From positions 1-29,863 of IMG/VR virus record IMGVR_UViG_3300025413_000091: DNA of 29,863 nt; one strand, written 5' to 3'. Source of the stretch: a virus. Within the stretch, counting starts at the first letter, position 1, and each line of letters begins with the position of its first letter. The translations under genes were made by a program, and so were the position numbers. The notes below the pieces were generated by a model. It saw only the letters and a program-made list of their open reading frames with translations. It did no database searches and had not been told where the DNA came from. Of the stretch, positions 1-6,746 are shown piece by piece.

Positions 1-1
1 A

Positions 2-247
2 AAAGATGAGCCTGTGGCATTGGTAGCAGAAGTTCACATAAGTCGCTATACCATTGAATGGACAAATGGACCACTGCCACAAGGTACAAAGCTCTACACC
101 ACACCACAACGCAAGCCTTTGACGGATGAACATATTGACGAAATACCCTTTGCTTTATTTGAGCAAGACCAAAACGGAATTTCTGCAACAGAGGCATTAC
201 GAGAGTTTGCTAGAGCAATCGAAGCCGCTCACGGCATAAAGGAATAA
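2..247 (+). CDS. Partial small phage protein with EPVA...LYTTPQR module (5' end outside window)
   Basis: The reading frame is open to the left edge of the window and reads KDEPVALVAEV at the edge. The GTG at 14 is therefore probably internal and the true start lies upstream. Visible motifs are KDEPVA, then LYTTPQR followed by PLTDEHIDEI, and a C-terminal helical stretch (EALREFARAIEAAHG). Short proteins with an EPVA...LYTxPQR...LTDEEI pattern are widespread in phages of Proteobacteria and have no known function. The next gene downstream carries the same two motifs, and the DNA under them is identical, so the two look like tandem paralogues. Only two bases separate its stop from the next start, which suggests one transcript. 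Confidence 0.75.
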   Translation, partial: KDEPVALVAEVHISRYTIEWTNGPLPQGTKLYTTPQRKPLTDEHIDEIPFALFEQDQNGISATEALREFARAIEAAHGIKE

Positions 248-493
248 GAATGACTAAAGATGAAGCATTAAAACTTGCATTAGAGGCGTTGAAATTGTGG
301 CTCAATCATAAACTGGATGAAGATACCGCATGGGAGGCCCATAACGCCATTAAAGAAGCACTAAAAATAAAAGATGAGCCTGTTGCGTGGGGCATGGAAA
401 AAGACGGAGTTATCCTTGATGTAATCTGCCCTGAAGAACATGAGCGTGAAGAAGGTGAATATACAACACCTCTCTACACCACACCACAACGCA
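92..493 (+). repeat. 22-bp perfect direct repeat in two tandem paralogues (92-113 and 472-493)
   Basis: The bases at 92-113 and 472-493 are identical over 22 positions and encode LYTTPQR in both genes. A second identical stretch of 15 bases, under KDEPV, lies at 1-15 and 369-383. The sequence between each pair (76 and 88 bases) is not conserved. The entry spans from the first to the second copy of the 22-bp repeat. Confidence 0.9.
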
Positions 494-627
494 CATGGGT
501 AAAACTGACTAAAGAGGAAATAAATCAAGTTTTACTACGATCTTTTTATGTTTTGGAGAAAGCTAGAGCGTGGCGAGATGGTGTTGCATGGGCAGAAGAA
601 ATTTTGAAGGAGAAAAACAATGTTTAA
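250..627 (+). CDS. Small phage protein, paralogue of the preceding gene
   Basis: This 125-residue soluble protein has an N-terminal helical part (TKDEALKLALEALKLWL), then the KDEPVA and LYTTPQR motifs seen in the previous gene, then a second helical part ending in WAEEILKEKNN. The N-terminal part preceding EPVA probably shows what the truncated neighbour also had upstream. It follows the previous stop by two bases and overlaps the next gene by eight bases, so the group is probably translated from one message. Function is unknown. The family is a common phage accessory type; the call rests on motif resemblance only. Confidence 0.8.
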   Translation: MTKDEALKLALEALKLWLNHKLDEDTAWEAHNAIKEALKIKDEPVAWGMEKDGVILDVICPEEHEREEGEYTTPLYTTPQRTWVKLTKEEINQVLLRSFYVLEKARAWRDGVAWAEEILKEKNNV

Positions 628-793
628 TGATCTAGAAAGCGATTACCAAGTTCAAGAATCAAAGATCATCAATCATCCCGCATATTGGCAACCTGTATTG
701 ATGACACGATATGGATGGGCTAAACGAGGGCATGAAACGAATTGGTATGAAACAAAGATTGAACCAATTAAAACAGAGGAGAAAAACACATGA
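620..793 (+). CDS. Hypothetical 57-residue protein
   Basis: A 57-codon frame starts at an ATG that overlaps the end of the previous gene by eight bases and ends in an ATGA overlap with the next gene. The tight overlaps on both sides are the main support. The protein begins MFNDLESDYQ, contains an NHPAYWQP segment and a WYETKIEP segment, and is rich in aromatic and charged residues. No signal peptide or membrane segment is visible. I do not recognise the family. Confidence 0.6.
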   Translation: MFNDLESDYQVQESKIINHPAYWQPVLMTRYGWAKRGHETNWYETKIEPIKTEEKNT

Positions 794-1113
794 GCGATTT
801 ATTTAACATGATGAACTTACCTAGTTTTGGCACTTTGCCTAAGTTCTTGGCAAGAAAAGAAGCCCCAGAAACGTCCAAAGAGGCAGCAGAGAAGGTAGAT
901 ACCCAAACCCTTGAAAGAATCGTTTATGAGGTCATTAGAAGCCATCCAGAGGGCTGTATATCAGACCAAGTGCTTGCCCAACTCCATAACTTGCCTTATG
1001 GGTCAGTTACAGCTCGTTATGCTGCTTTAAAACGCAAGAAGTTAATCTACACAACAGACGAAAAACGCAACGGTAAAGCTGGTAGACCACAGTACGTTAT
1101 GAAGGCGGTTTAA
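790..1113 (+). CDS. Winged-helix-like DNA-binding protein
   Basis: This 107-residue protein has a disordered N-terminus with the sequence APETSKEAAE, common in small phage proteins of this type. A compact helical domain follows at about residues 40-85 (ERIVYEVIRSHPEGCISDQV, then LPYGSVTARYAALKRKKLI). A basic tail with GKAGRPQYV completes a winged-helix pattern. The helix SVTARYAALKRK would be the recognition helix and the TTDEKRNGKAGRPQYV hairpin the wing. It probably binds DNA, but a target cannot be named. It begins within the previous gene's stop codon. A sigma70-like promoter lies directly after it, so it closes the first gene group. Confidence 0.65.
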   Translation: MSDLFNMMNLPSFGTLPKFLARKEAPETSKEAAEKVDTQTLERIVYEVIRSHPEGCISDQVLAQLHNLPYGSVTARYAALKRKKLIYTTDEKRNGKAGRPQYVMKAV

Positions 1114-1121
1114 AAAAGTAG

Positions 1122-1147
1122 TTGACAAACTTAAATTGTGATATAGT
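1122..1147 (+). promoter_or_regulatory. Sigma70-like promoter with extended -10
   Basis: A perfect TTGACA lies at 1122-1127 and TATAGT at 1142-1147. The spacer is only 14 bases, which is short, but TG sits one base before the -10 (TGATATAGT), the extended -10 arrangement that tolerates poor spacing. It lies in the gap between 1113 and the start at 1198 and would give a leader of about 45 bases. A small hairpin (CTAC, five A, GTAG) followed by a T run lies in this leader. Confidence 0.6.
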
Positions 1148-1197
1148 GGAATGGCTACAAAAAGTAGTGTTTTTTGCAAAGAAACAAAGGATTTATC

Positions 1198-1536
1198 ATG
1201 GGTTATCCAAAAATGGAAAAAATGCCTAAAGGTGTTATGTCTTCTGATATGACAGGTGACAAAAAGATAAAAGTGCCTAAAAAGGACAAAGAAGAGTTTG
1301 TGCCAGGCGCATCAGGCGAGAAAATCCCTAAAGGCGCATTGTCTAGCGACACAAGTGGTGAGCGTCGTATGCCCATCATGGGCGGAGTCGGCATGGGAAA
1401 GGCCGATGGTATCGGAAGCCGTGAAGCAAGTCACATGGGCCATCACGATGGTCGTATGGGCGAAATGAAGGGTATGGTTACTGAGAAGTCAGTCTATGAC
1501 CACAAGCGTTACGAACACGACCAAAACGGTATGTAA
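1198..1536 (+). CDS. Met/His-rich repeat-containing small protein
   Basis: The ATG at 1198 is chosen over a TTG at 1174 because AAAGGA lies six bases upstream of it. The 112-residue product is hydrophilic. It has an internal repeat: residues 9-24 (MPKGVMSSDMTGDKKI) match residues 43-58 (IPKGALSSDTSGERRM). The second half is glycine, methionine and histidine rich (SHMGHHDGRMGEMKGM), with no cysteines and no membrane segment. Such composition could bind metal, but this is inference. A promoter stands just upstream and an inverted repeat just downstream, so it may be a separate transcription unit. I do not recognise the family. Confidence 0.75.
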   Translation: MGYPKMEKMPKGVMSSDMTGDKKIKVPKKDKEEFVPGASGEKIPKGALSSDTSGERRMPIMGGVGMGKADGIGSREASHMGHHDGRMGEMKGMVTEKSVYDHKRYEHDQNGM

Positions 1537-1545
1537 AAAGCGAAA

Positions 1546-1573
1546 CCCATCTAAGTGAGCATACCTAGATGGG
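1546..1573 (+). other. Inverted repeat, possible weak terminator
   Basis: CCCATCTA (1546-1553) and TAGATGGG (1566-1573) form a perfect 8-bp stem with a 12-base loop, starting nine bases after the stop of the previous gene. No strong T run follows (CTTCTAATC), so it is a weak terminator at best; transcript processing or 3'-end protection are alternatives. Confidence 0.5.
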
Positions 1574-1604
1574 CTTCTAATCAAGAAAGTAAGAGGGTAC
1601 TTCC

Positions 1605-1850
1605 ATGACTGAAAGAGATTGTAAATCATGCAATCATTTCTATGGCAAAGATTTAGGTGTTTGTAGACGGTATCCTGTCTACCAAATGCGCCATGAAAAT
1701 GAAGTGTGTGGAGAGTTTGCAAAGAGAGCAGTTGCCAAGCCTTTGCCCGATTCGAGTGAGTCGGGTGTTTTTTCGCACATGGAACGTCAATTGATTGAAT
1801 TGCCAGTACTGGAAGAACCTCCAAAGCGTAGAGGAAGGCCAAAGAAATGA
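1605..1850 (+). CDS. Four-cysteine small protein with AT-hook-like tail
   Basis: This 81-residue protein has cysteines at 6, 9, 20 and 35 in the pattern CxxC-HF...GxCRRYP...CGEF. This is a recurring pattern in small phage and bacterial proteins and probably binds zinc or an iron-sulphur cluster. The cysteine domain ends near residue 40. The remainder is a low-complexity linker ending in KRRGRPKK, which resembles an AT-hook and may touch the DNA minor groove. The DNA of the linker (codons 48-57) contains a terminator-like hairpin with a T run. The stop overlaps the start of the GroES-like gene (ATGA). Function is unknown; metal binding is likely. Confidence 0.75.
   Translation: MTERDCKSCNHFYGKDLGVCRRYPVYQMRHENEVCGEFAKRAVAKPLPDSSESGVFSHMERQLIELPVLEEPPKRRGRPKK
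1745..1773 (+). terminator. Rho-independent terminator-like hairpin inside a gene
   Basis: CCCGATTC (1746-1753) pairs with GAGTCGGG (1758-1765) around a GAGT loop. This gives eight pairs including one G-T, followed by TG and six T at 1768-1773. The form is that of an intrinsic terminator, yet it lies within the coding region of the four-cysteine protein, upstream of the GroES-like gene. A translating ribosome would mask it. Confidence 0.6.
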
Positions 1851-2125
1851 TTAAACCACTCAGAGACAAGATTATTGTCAGACCCGAAAGACGCATAAAG
1901 TCTGACTTATGGATACAGACCGCAGAAGCGGACACCGTTGGGTACGTTTTAGCGGTTGGCGATGAAGCTGCTGAAGAAGGCTTAAAAGTCGGTGACAAAA
2001 TTTACTTTGGTACATTAGCCAAAGAGTACAAAGACGAATACTTAAAGTTTAAAGATTTAAAAAACGGTGATGAACGCATCATCGTTATGTCATGGCAAGA
2101 CGTTTGCTTTGTGGAGGAAGTATGA
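1847..2125 (+). CDS. GroES-like co-chaperonin (10 kDa chaperonin family)
   Basis: At 92 residues the length fits the Cpn10 family. It opens with IKPLRDKIIVRPE, the family's first beta strand. TVGYVLAVGDEA matches the GEVLAVG strand of GroES, then come GLKVGDKIYFG and a C-terminal RIIVMSWQDVCFVEEV. Between the first strand and TVGYVLAVG the segment equivalent to the GroEL-binding mobile loop is short (RRIKSDLWIQTAEAD), with LWI in the place of the usual IVL tripeptide. Phage co-chaperonins such as T4 gp31 work with host GroEL to fold the coat protein; that role is inferred here. No GroEL gene is in the window. It overlaps both neighbours by four bases. Confidence 0.85.
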   Translation: MIKPLRDKIIVRPERRIKSDLWIQTAEADTVGYVLAVGDEAAEEGLKVGDKIYFGTLAKEYKDEYLKFKDLKNGDERIIVMSWQDVCFVEEV

Positions 2126-2271
2126 AAGAATTGATTGAAAAACGCATTCAGGACCTTTTAGTAAAAGGGAAAGAATTAGAGCAACAGTTACAACAAGTAA
2201 ACGGTGCTTTACAACAATGCCAATGGACCTTAACCGAACTTGAAAAGGGAGAAGAAGATGCCTCTAAGTAA
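2122..2271 (+). CDS. Small coiled-coil protein
   Basis: A 49-codon frame starts in an ATGA overlap with the GroES-like gene and overlaps the next gene by 14 bases. The product is almost entirely helical (MKELIEKRIQDLLVKGKELE), then a glutamine-rich stretch (QQLQQVNGALQQCQ) and an acidic end, with heptad-like spacing of leucines suggesting a coiled coil. Tiny coiled-coil proteins of this kind (LxxRLxxLxxxxxQ type) are common in phages. Function is unknown. Confidence 0.6.
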   Translation: MKELIEKRIQDLLVKGKELEQQLQQVNGALQQCQWTLTELEKGEEDASK

Positions 2272-2419
2272 AGGAACTTCAGACAAATCACGTCAAAAAA
2301 ACATCAAGAAAGAGATTGAGGTTGGTAAGCCAATTAAGCAAGCAGTAGCGATTGGCTATGCCAAACAACGTGAAAACATTGCTAAAAAGGGTGGCAAAGC
2401 CGAGGCCAAAAAGAAATGA
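2258..2419 (+). CDS. Small basic protein with KQAVAI motif
   Basis: This 53-residue lysine-rich protein begins MPLSKGTSDKSRQKNIKKEI, contains GKPIKQAVAIGYAK and ends in a run of lysines. The pattern xxxKGxS...NI...GxPxKQAVAIA is well known in small phage proteins encoded near terminase genes (similar to DUF6496-type proteins); function is unknown. The ATG lies inside the previous gene and the stop overlaps the next start. High charge suggests nucleic-acid contact, but that is inference. Confidence 0.7.
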   Translation: MPLSKGTSDKSRQKNIKKEIEVGKPIKQAVAIGYAKQRENIAKKGGKAEAKKK

Positions 2420-2688
2420 AAAAGCACGACAAGCCCATTCCGCATAAAACGACAGGAAAAGACAAAACGTACAATCCTACCGAAAAAGGTGCAGGAATGA
2501 CGGCTAAAGGTCGTGCTGAATACAATGCCAAGAATGGAAGCAATTTAAAGCCACCTGCTCCCAATCCAAAGACAGAAAAAGACAAAGGTCGCAAGGCCAG
2601 TTTCTGTGCAAGGATGGAGGGAGTTGTTAAGAACGCTAAAGGTCCAGCAACTCGGGCCAAAGCATCATTAAAGAACTGGAATTGCTGA
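2416..2688 (+). CDS. Small basic protein of the DUF6321 type
   Basis: This 90-residue protein contains GAGMTAKGRAEYNAKNGSNL in the middle and RKASFCARMEGV...PATRAKASLKNWNC at the end. The order T-AKG...YN..NGSNLK...RK.SFCARM...P.TRA..SL..WNC matches a recurrent phage protein family (recalled as DUF6321) usually found near terminase and portal genes. Two cysteines are present, one in FCARM and one as the last residue. There is no membrane segment. The role is unknown; the basic character and position suggest a virion or packaging accessory. It overlaps both neighbours. Confidence 0.75.
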   Translation: MKKHDKPIPHKTTGKDKTYNPTEKGAGMTAKGRAEYNAKNGSNLKPPAPNPKTEKDKGRKASFCARMEGVVKNAKGPATRAKASLKNWNC

Positions 2689-2852
2689 TGGCTACTAAAA
2701 ACGGCTTGTATGCCAATATCCATAAAAAGCAAGAACGCATAGCCAAAGAAAAGGCCGAAGGTAAACCTGTCGAAAGAATGCGTAAGGTTGGAGAAAAAGG
2801 AGCACCAACGGCTAAAGCGTTTAAAGAATCCGCAAAGACCGCCAAGAAATGA
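2688..2852 (+). CDS. Small lysine-rich protein (GLYANIHKKQ type)
   Basis: This 54-residue protein begins MATKNGLYANIHKKQERIA and ends with GAPTAKAFKESAKTAKK. The combination GLYANIH..R.RI...MRK.G.KGAPTA.AFK.AAKTAK is a recurrent tiny basic phage protein, typically near structural genes. It starts one base into the previous stop (TGATG) and its stop overlaps the start of the small terminase gene (ATGA). Function is unknown. Confidence 0.7.
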   Translation: MATKNGLYANIHKKQERIAKEKAEGKPVERMRKVGEKGAPTAKAFKESAKTAKK

Positions 2853-3268
2853 CTGAAACACTAAAGCCTTTTGGTAGACCAACTCTATATGACCCATCAT
2901 ATTGCGATCAGGTCAGGGAATTGGGCGCTTTAGGCAAAAGTATAGAACAAATTAGTTACAAATTAGGTGTTTCGTTAAGGACGATTTACGTTTGGAAAGA
3001 GGCTTATCCTGACTTTTTGCATGCCTTGGAAGATGCTAAAGCTGCAGAACAAAATTGGTGGGAAGAACAAGCTCAAGCGTATCTTTTAGAACATAAAGAT
3101 GGGGCCAAGCTGAACGCAAGCATTTGGTCTAGAAGCATGGCAGCAAGGTTTCCAAAGAAGTATAGAGACAATACAAAGTTAGAGTTAACAGGTGAAGGTG
3201 GCGCACCATTGATTCCAAGTATTCAGGTGTCGTTTGTCAAACCTCCGATTGTTGGTGAAACGGATTAG
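2849..3268 (+). CDS. Terminase small subunit
   Basis: This 139-residue protein has an N-terminal DNA-binding helix-turn-helix: the segment QISYKLGVSLRTIYVWKEAY at about residues 35-54 fits a helix, turn and recognition helix. PDFLHALEDAKAAEQNWWEEQAQ follows as the oligomerisation helix. This matches small terminase subunits that recognise phage DNA and present it to the motor. It lies directly before the large subunit gene, as expected. The C-terminal tail (APLIPSIQVSFVKPP) resembles tails that contact the large subunit. A gap of about 48 bases separates it from the next gene. Confidence 0.85.
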   Translation: MTETLKPFGRPTLYDPSYCDQVRELGALGKSIEQISYKLGVSLRTIYVWKEAYPDFLHALEDAKAAEQNWWEEQAQAYLLEHKDGAKLNASIWSRSMAARFPKKYRDNTKLELTGEGGAPLIPSIQVSFVKPPIVGETD

Positions 3269-3316
3269 CCCCGTGGATGGGTTTCATAGAAGTGTTGTCC
3301 TGTCCAACCCTGCTTC

Positions 3317-4618
3317 ATGGGAACACCAACAATGAATATTCAAGAAGTCATTAACCGAGTTGAGTTTCCTGAAAAGCTCGAATGCTTATTCAATCCTGAG
3401 TCAGTTCGGTATAGAGTGCTTTTTGGCGGACGTGGCGGTGCAAAATCTTGGGGGGTGGCCCGCAGTTTATTGATTAAGTGCCTACAAAGGCCATTGCGTA
3501 TTCTTTGCGCTAGGGAGTTTCAGACTTCTATTAAAGATTCAGTACACAAGCTCTTGAGCGACCAAATCTATGCTTTGGGGCTTGAGTCGTTTTATGAGAT
3601 TACCCAAAACCAAATCAGGGGTAAAAATGGGTCAGAGTTTAACTTTGTTGGCCTAAAGAACAACGTCTCAAACGTTAAGTCGGTTGAAGGTGTTGACATT
3701 TGTTGGTGCGAGGAAGCACAAAATATTAGTAAGAACTCGTGGAATGTTTTAATTCCTACGATCCGTAAAGAGAAATCAGAGATTTGGGTAACATTTAATC
3801 CTGAATTGGAGACGGATGAGACTTACCAACGTTTTGTAGCCAATCCGCCTGAGAATTCGGTGGTTGTTAAGATTAACTATTACGACAACCCTTGGTTTCC
3901 TGAAACTTTGCGCTTGGAGATGGAAAGCCTAAAAAACCGTGATCCAATGGCTTACAGAACGGTTTGGGAAGGAATGTGTAGGTTAACAGTCGATGGCGCT
4001 ATCTTTGCCCGAGAGGTCCAAGAAGCCGAATTTGACGGTCGCATAACTAAAGTGCCGTACGACTTTACCAAGCCAGTTCATGCCGTCTTTGACTTGGGAT
4101 GGTCCGATGCTACTGCGGTGTGGATGCTTCAGTTTATTGGCATGGAAACACGGTTAATCCGTTACTTTGAGACTAGCCAAGAAACGATCACGTCAATCTT
4201 GTCTAAGATGCAAGGGTTTGGCTACGTTTACGATACGCTATGGTTGCCTCATGATGCCCATAACAAGACTTTGGCATCGCAAGGGCGGTCAATTGAGGAA
4301 ATCGTCAGGTCATCAGGGTATAAAACTAGGGTTTTGGAGCGTGTGCCGATTGTCGATTCTATTAACGCTGCAAGGACAATTTTCAAGAACTGTTATTTTG
4401 ATAGAGAAAATTGTATGGAAGGGTTACAATGTTTAAGACATTATCGTTATGAGGTTGATTCAAACACAAACCAATTTAGCAAAACACCGCTTCATGACAA
4501 CTATTCTCATGGTGCGGATGCTTTTAGATATATTGGATTGATGGTGAATGAGCCAAAGCAACGTAGAAAGTCCTCCAACAATTACCAGTACGGTAGCCAA
4601 CATTCATGGATGAGTTAA
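3317..4618 (+). CDS. Terminase large subunit (packaging ATPase-nuclease)
   Basis: This is the DNA-packaging motor: ATPase plus headful nuclease. The 433 residues carry a Walker A-like GGRGGAKSW (37-45) and a Walker B VDICWCEEAQ (126-135). A coupling segment WVTFNPE follows near 157-163. The RNase H-like nuclease domain has acidic residues at D259 (VFDLGWSD), D313 (PHDAHN) and D401 (HGADAFRY). The layout fits the PBSX/Terminase_3 group. The start is unclear: ATG at 3317 or at 3332, neither with a strong ribosome site; the frame has a stop at 3287. The stop codon directly abuts the portal start. Confidence 0.95.
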   Translation: MGTPTMNIQEVINRVEFPEKLECLFNPESVRYRVLFGGRGGAKSWGVARSLLIKCLQRPLRILCAREFQTSIKDSVHKLLSDQIYALGLESFYEITQNQIRGKNGSEFNFVGLKNNVSNVKSVEGVDICWCEEAQNISKNSWNVLIPTIRKEKSEIWVTFNPELETDETYQRFVANPPENSVVVKINYYDNPWFPETLRLEMESLKNRDPMAYRTVWEGMCRLTVDGAIFAREVQEAEFDGRITKVPYDFTKPVHAVFDLGWSDATAVWMLQFIGMETRLIRYFETSQETITSILSKMQGFGYVYDTLWLPHDAHNKTLASQGRSIEEIVRSSGYKTRVLERVPIVDSINAARTIFKNCYFDRENCMEGLQCLRHYRYEVDSNTNQFSKTPLHDNYSHGADAFRYIGLMVNEPKQRRKSSNNYQYGSQHSWMS

Positions 4619-6712
4619 ATGGAAGATTCACAACTTAGCGACTACGATCCTAGAATTGACGAAGCCAAGAAGTTTCTGCGTATGGCTAATGACGCAGACA
4701 CCATGAATCGTCAGGAAGCCCTAGAAGACCTTAAATTCGTGGGTGGTGACCAATGGCCTGTTGAGCTACAAAATAGCCGTAATCTTGAATCTAGGCCTGT
4801 TCTGACCATCAATAAGCTCGATGGTTATTGCCGTCAAGTTGTGAATCAAATCAGACAACAAAGACCAAGACCCAAAGTTCACGGCATGAACTCAGATGCT
4901 GATGAAAAGACCGCAGAGGTCATTCAGGGCATCATTAGGCACATTGAGGCCAATTCCAACGCTGATGACGCATACGACCAAGCGGTTGATTATGCGGTGC
5001 GTATGGGATGGGGTTATATGCGTTTGCGTACAGACTATGTGTCTGAAGACTCATTTGACCAAGAAATCTACATTGAGCCTGTTGACAACCCATTTACCGT
5101 TTATTACGACATCAATTCCGTAGCCATTGACGGTTCAGACGCAGAGCGTTGCCTAGTCACAACGATGATGGCTAAAGATGACTTTGAGGCCATCTACCCA
5201 AATGCCGAGGTTGACTCATTTACTCAGCGTGGAACTGGTGATTCACAATCAGAATGGATTACCAAAGAAGACATTAGGCTTGCTGAATATTGGTACACAG
5301 TTCACGAACGTGCCAAGTTGATTCAGTTGAGCGATGGCACAGGCATTTTTGAGGATGAATACAAAAAACGCAAAGATTTGTATACCGAAGCAGGTATTTA
5401 CAAAGTCGATGAGCGTATGTCGATCCGCAAAAAGATTAAATGGTGCAAGTTAACCGCCATTGAAATCCTTGAGGAAGGCGAATGGGCAGGTAAATACTTG
5501 CCAATTATTCCTGTTTACGGACGGCACACCGTTATTGGTGACAAGCGCAAGAAGTTTGGTATGGTGCGTCAAGCCAAAGATGCCCAAAGAATGTACAACT
5601 TTTGGCAAACCTCTATTACAGAAAGCGTTGCGCTTGCTCCTAAAGCCAAGTGGATCATGGCGGAAGGCCAAGACGAGGGTTATGAGAACGAATGGGCACA
5701 AGCCAATACCAAGTCTTATCCTTTGCTCAGATACAAGCAAACGGACATTGAAGGAAGGCCAGCTCCTCCTCCACAACGCTTGCAACCTGAACCGCCTCCT
5801 GCTGGTGTGATGGCTGCGGCAGCGGTCATTTCTGACGATATTAAGACTTTGATGGGCATATTTGACCCTGCTGAACTAAAGCAAGGCAATATTTCAGGCA
5901 AAGCGCTTAACGGTCAACAACAACAGGTTGATTTGTCTAATTTTGACTTTTACGACAACTTTACCAAGTCTTTGGCGCACCTTGCGACCTGTATTCTTGA
6001 CCTGATTCCCAAGATTTACGATACCCAAAGGGTTTTACGCATCATTGGAGACGATGGCAAGCCTGATTTGGTGACTTTAAACGAGCGTGATGCAGTTAAC
6101 AACGTTATTAAAAACAACGTGGCAACAGGTTTGTATGATGTGGTGATGGACACAGGACCTGGCTACAACTCCAAGCGTGAAGCATCAGTCGAGGCGATGA
6201 CACCTATCTTAGCTGCTCAACCTCAGTTGATCCAACAGATTGGTGACTTGTGGTTTAGGAATCAGGATTTCCCTGGCGCTGACATCATTGCGGACCGTTT
6301 GGCTACGCTTAACCCATTGGCGCAGATTGACAAGAAGTCTGATATACCGCCACAAGCGCAGATGGTCATCAAGCAGTTGCAATCTCAAAATCAGCAGTTG
6401 CAACAACAAATGCAACAAATGCAGATTGCAATCAAACAACGTCAAGACATTGAGCAAGTTAAGCAAGATGCTGAGACTAAGCGCACGTTAATTAAAGAAT
6501 CAAATAGGGCACATGACATTGAGTTGCGTGACCAAGAAAGACATCGTGACATGATGTTAAGGACGCAAACAACGGCACAAGACACGGTTACCAAGACGCA
6601 AACGCAATTGGAAATCGAAAACATCAAGGCAAATTTAGCAATTTATTTGGCGCAATTGGACCAATTATCCATGCGTGAATCGAGTGCTGAAGCTATTGAA
6701 CGAGCAATTTGA
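4619..6712 (+). CDS. Portal protein, P22-like
   Basis: The 697-residue protein forms the dodecameric ring at the packaging vertex. The N-terminal region (AKKFLRMANDADTMNRQEAL, then DLKFVGGDQWP, then RPVLTINKLDGYCRQVVNQI) is typical of P22-type portals, and the length is close to P22 gp1. A proline-rich loop (RPAPPPQRLQPEPPPAG, about 379-395) occurs mid-protein. The C-terminal 110 residues are a glutamine-rich helical barrel or coiled coil (QSQNQQLQQQMQQMQ), again as in P22-like portals. It follows the large terminase with no gap. The -35 box of the next promoter overlaps its last codons. Confidence 0.93.
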   Translation: MEDSQLSDYDPRIDEAKKFLRMANDADTMNRQEALEDLKFVGGDQWPVELQNSRNLESRPVLTINKLDGYCRQVVNQIRQQRPRPKVHGMNSDADEKTAEVIQGIIRHIEANSNADDAYDQAVDYAVRMGWGYMRLRTDYVSEDSFDQEIYIEPVDNPFTVYYDINSVAIDGSDAERCLVTTMMAKDDFEAIYPNAEVDSFTQRGTGDSQSEWITKEDIRLAEYWYTVHERAKLIQLSDGTGIFEDEYKKRKDLYTEAGIYKVDERMSIRKKIKWCKLTAIEILEEGEWAGKYLPIIPVYGRHTVIGDKRKKFGMVRQAKDAQRMYNFWQTSITESVALAPKAKWIMAEGQDEGYENEWAQANTKSYPLLRYKQTDIEGRPAPPPQRLQPEPPPAGVMAAAAVISDDIKTLMGIFDPAELKQGNISGKALNGQQQQVDLSNFDFYDNFTKSLAHLATCILDLIPKIYDTQRVLRIIGDDGKPDLVTLNERDAVNNVIKNNVATGLYDVVMDTGPGYNSKREASVEAMTPILAAQPQLIQQIGDLWFRNQDFPGADIIADRLATLNPLAQIDKKSDIPPQAQMVIKQLQSQNQQLQQQMQQMQIAIKQRQDIEQVKQDAETKRTLIKESNRAHDIELRDQERHRDMMLRTQTTAQDTVTKTQTQLEIENIKANLAIYLAQLDQLSMRESSAEAIERAI

Positions 6713-6737
6713 CAGAATTAACTAATTCGGGTTAAAT
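6709..6737 (+). promoter_or_regulatory. Sigma70-like promoter before the scaffold and coat genes
   Basis: TTGACA at 6709-6714 is a perfect -35, and TTAAAT at 6732-6737 matches four of six -10 positions, with an ideal 17-base spacer. The -35 overlaps the portal stop. The predicted start point is near 6743-6745, just before the leader hairpin. Confidence 0.6.
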
Positions 6738-6746
6738 TGCACAAAA

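Noticed and set aside
1155-1180. CTAC-A5-GTAG hairpin with T run as a terminator
   Set aside because: The stem is only four pairs of mixed strength, too weak to call a terminator alone; kept only as a remark on the leader.
1489-1998. Long minus-strand frame of 169 codons
   Set aside because: It lies opposite the end of one plus-strand gene, the four-cysteine gene and the GroES-like gene, all better supported by motifs, start sites and tight spacing; its product has no recognisable feature.
2382-2900. Minus-strand frame of 172 codons with hydrophobic product
   Set aside because: It is antisense to lysine-rich genes; AAA/AAG codons read backwards give Phe/Leu-rich products. The plus-strand proteins match recurrent phage families.
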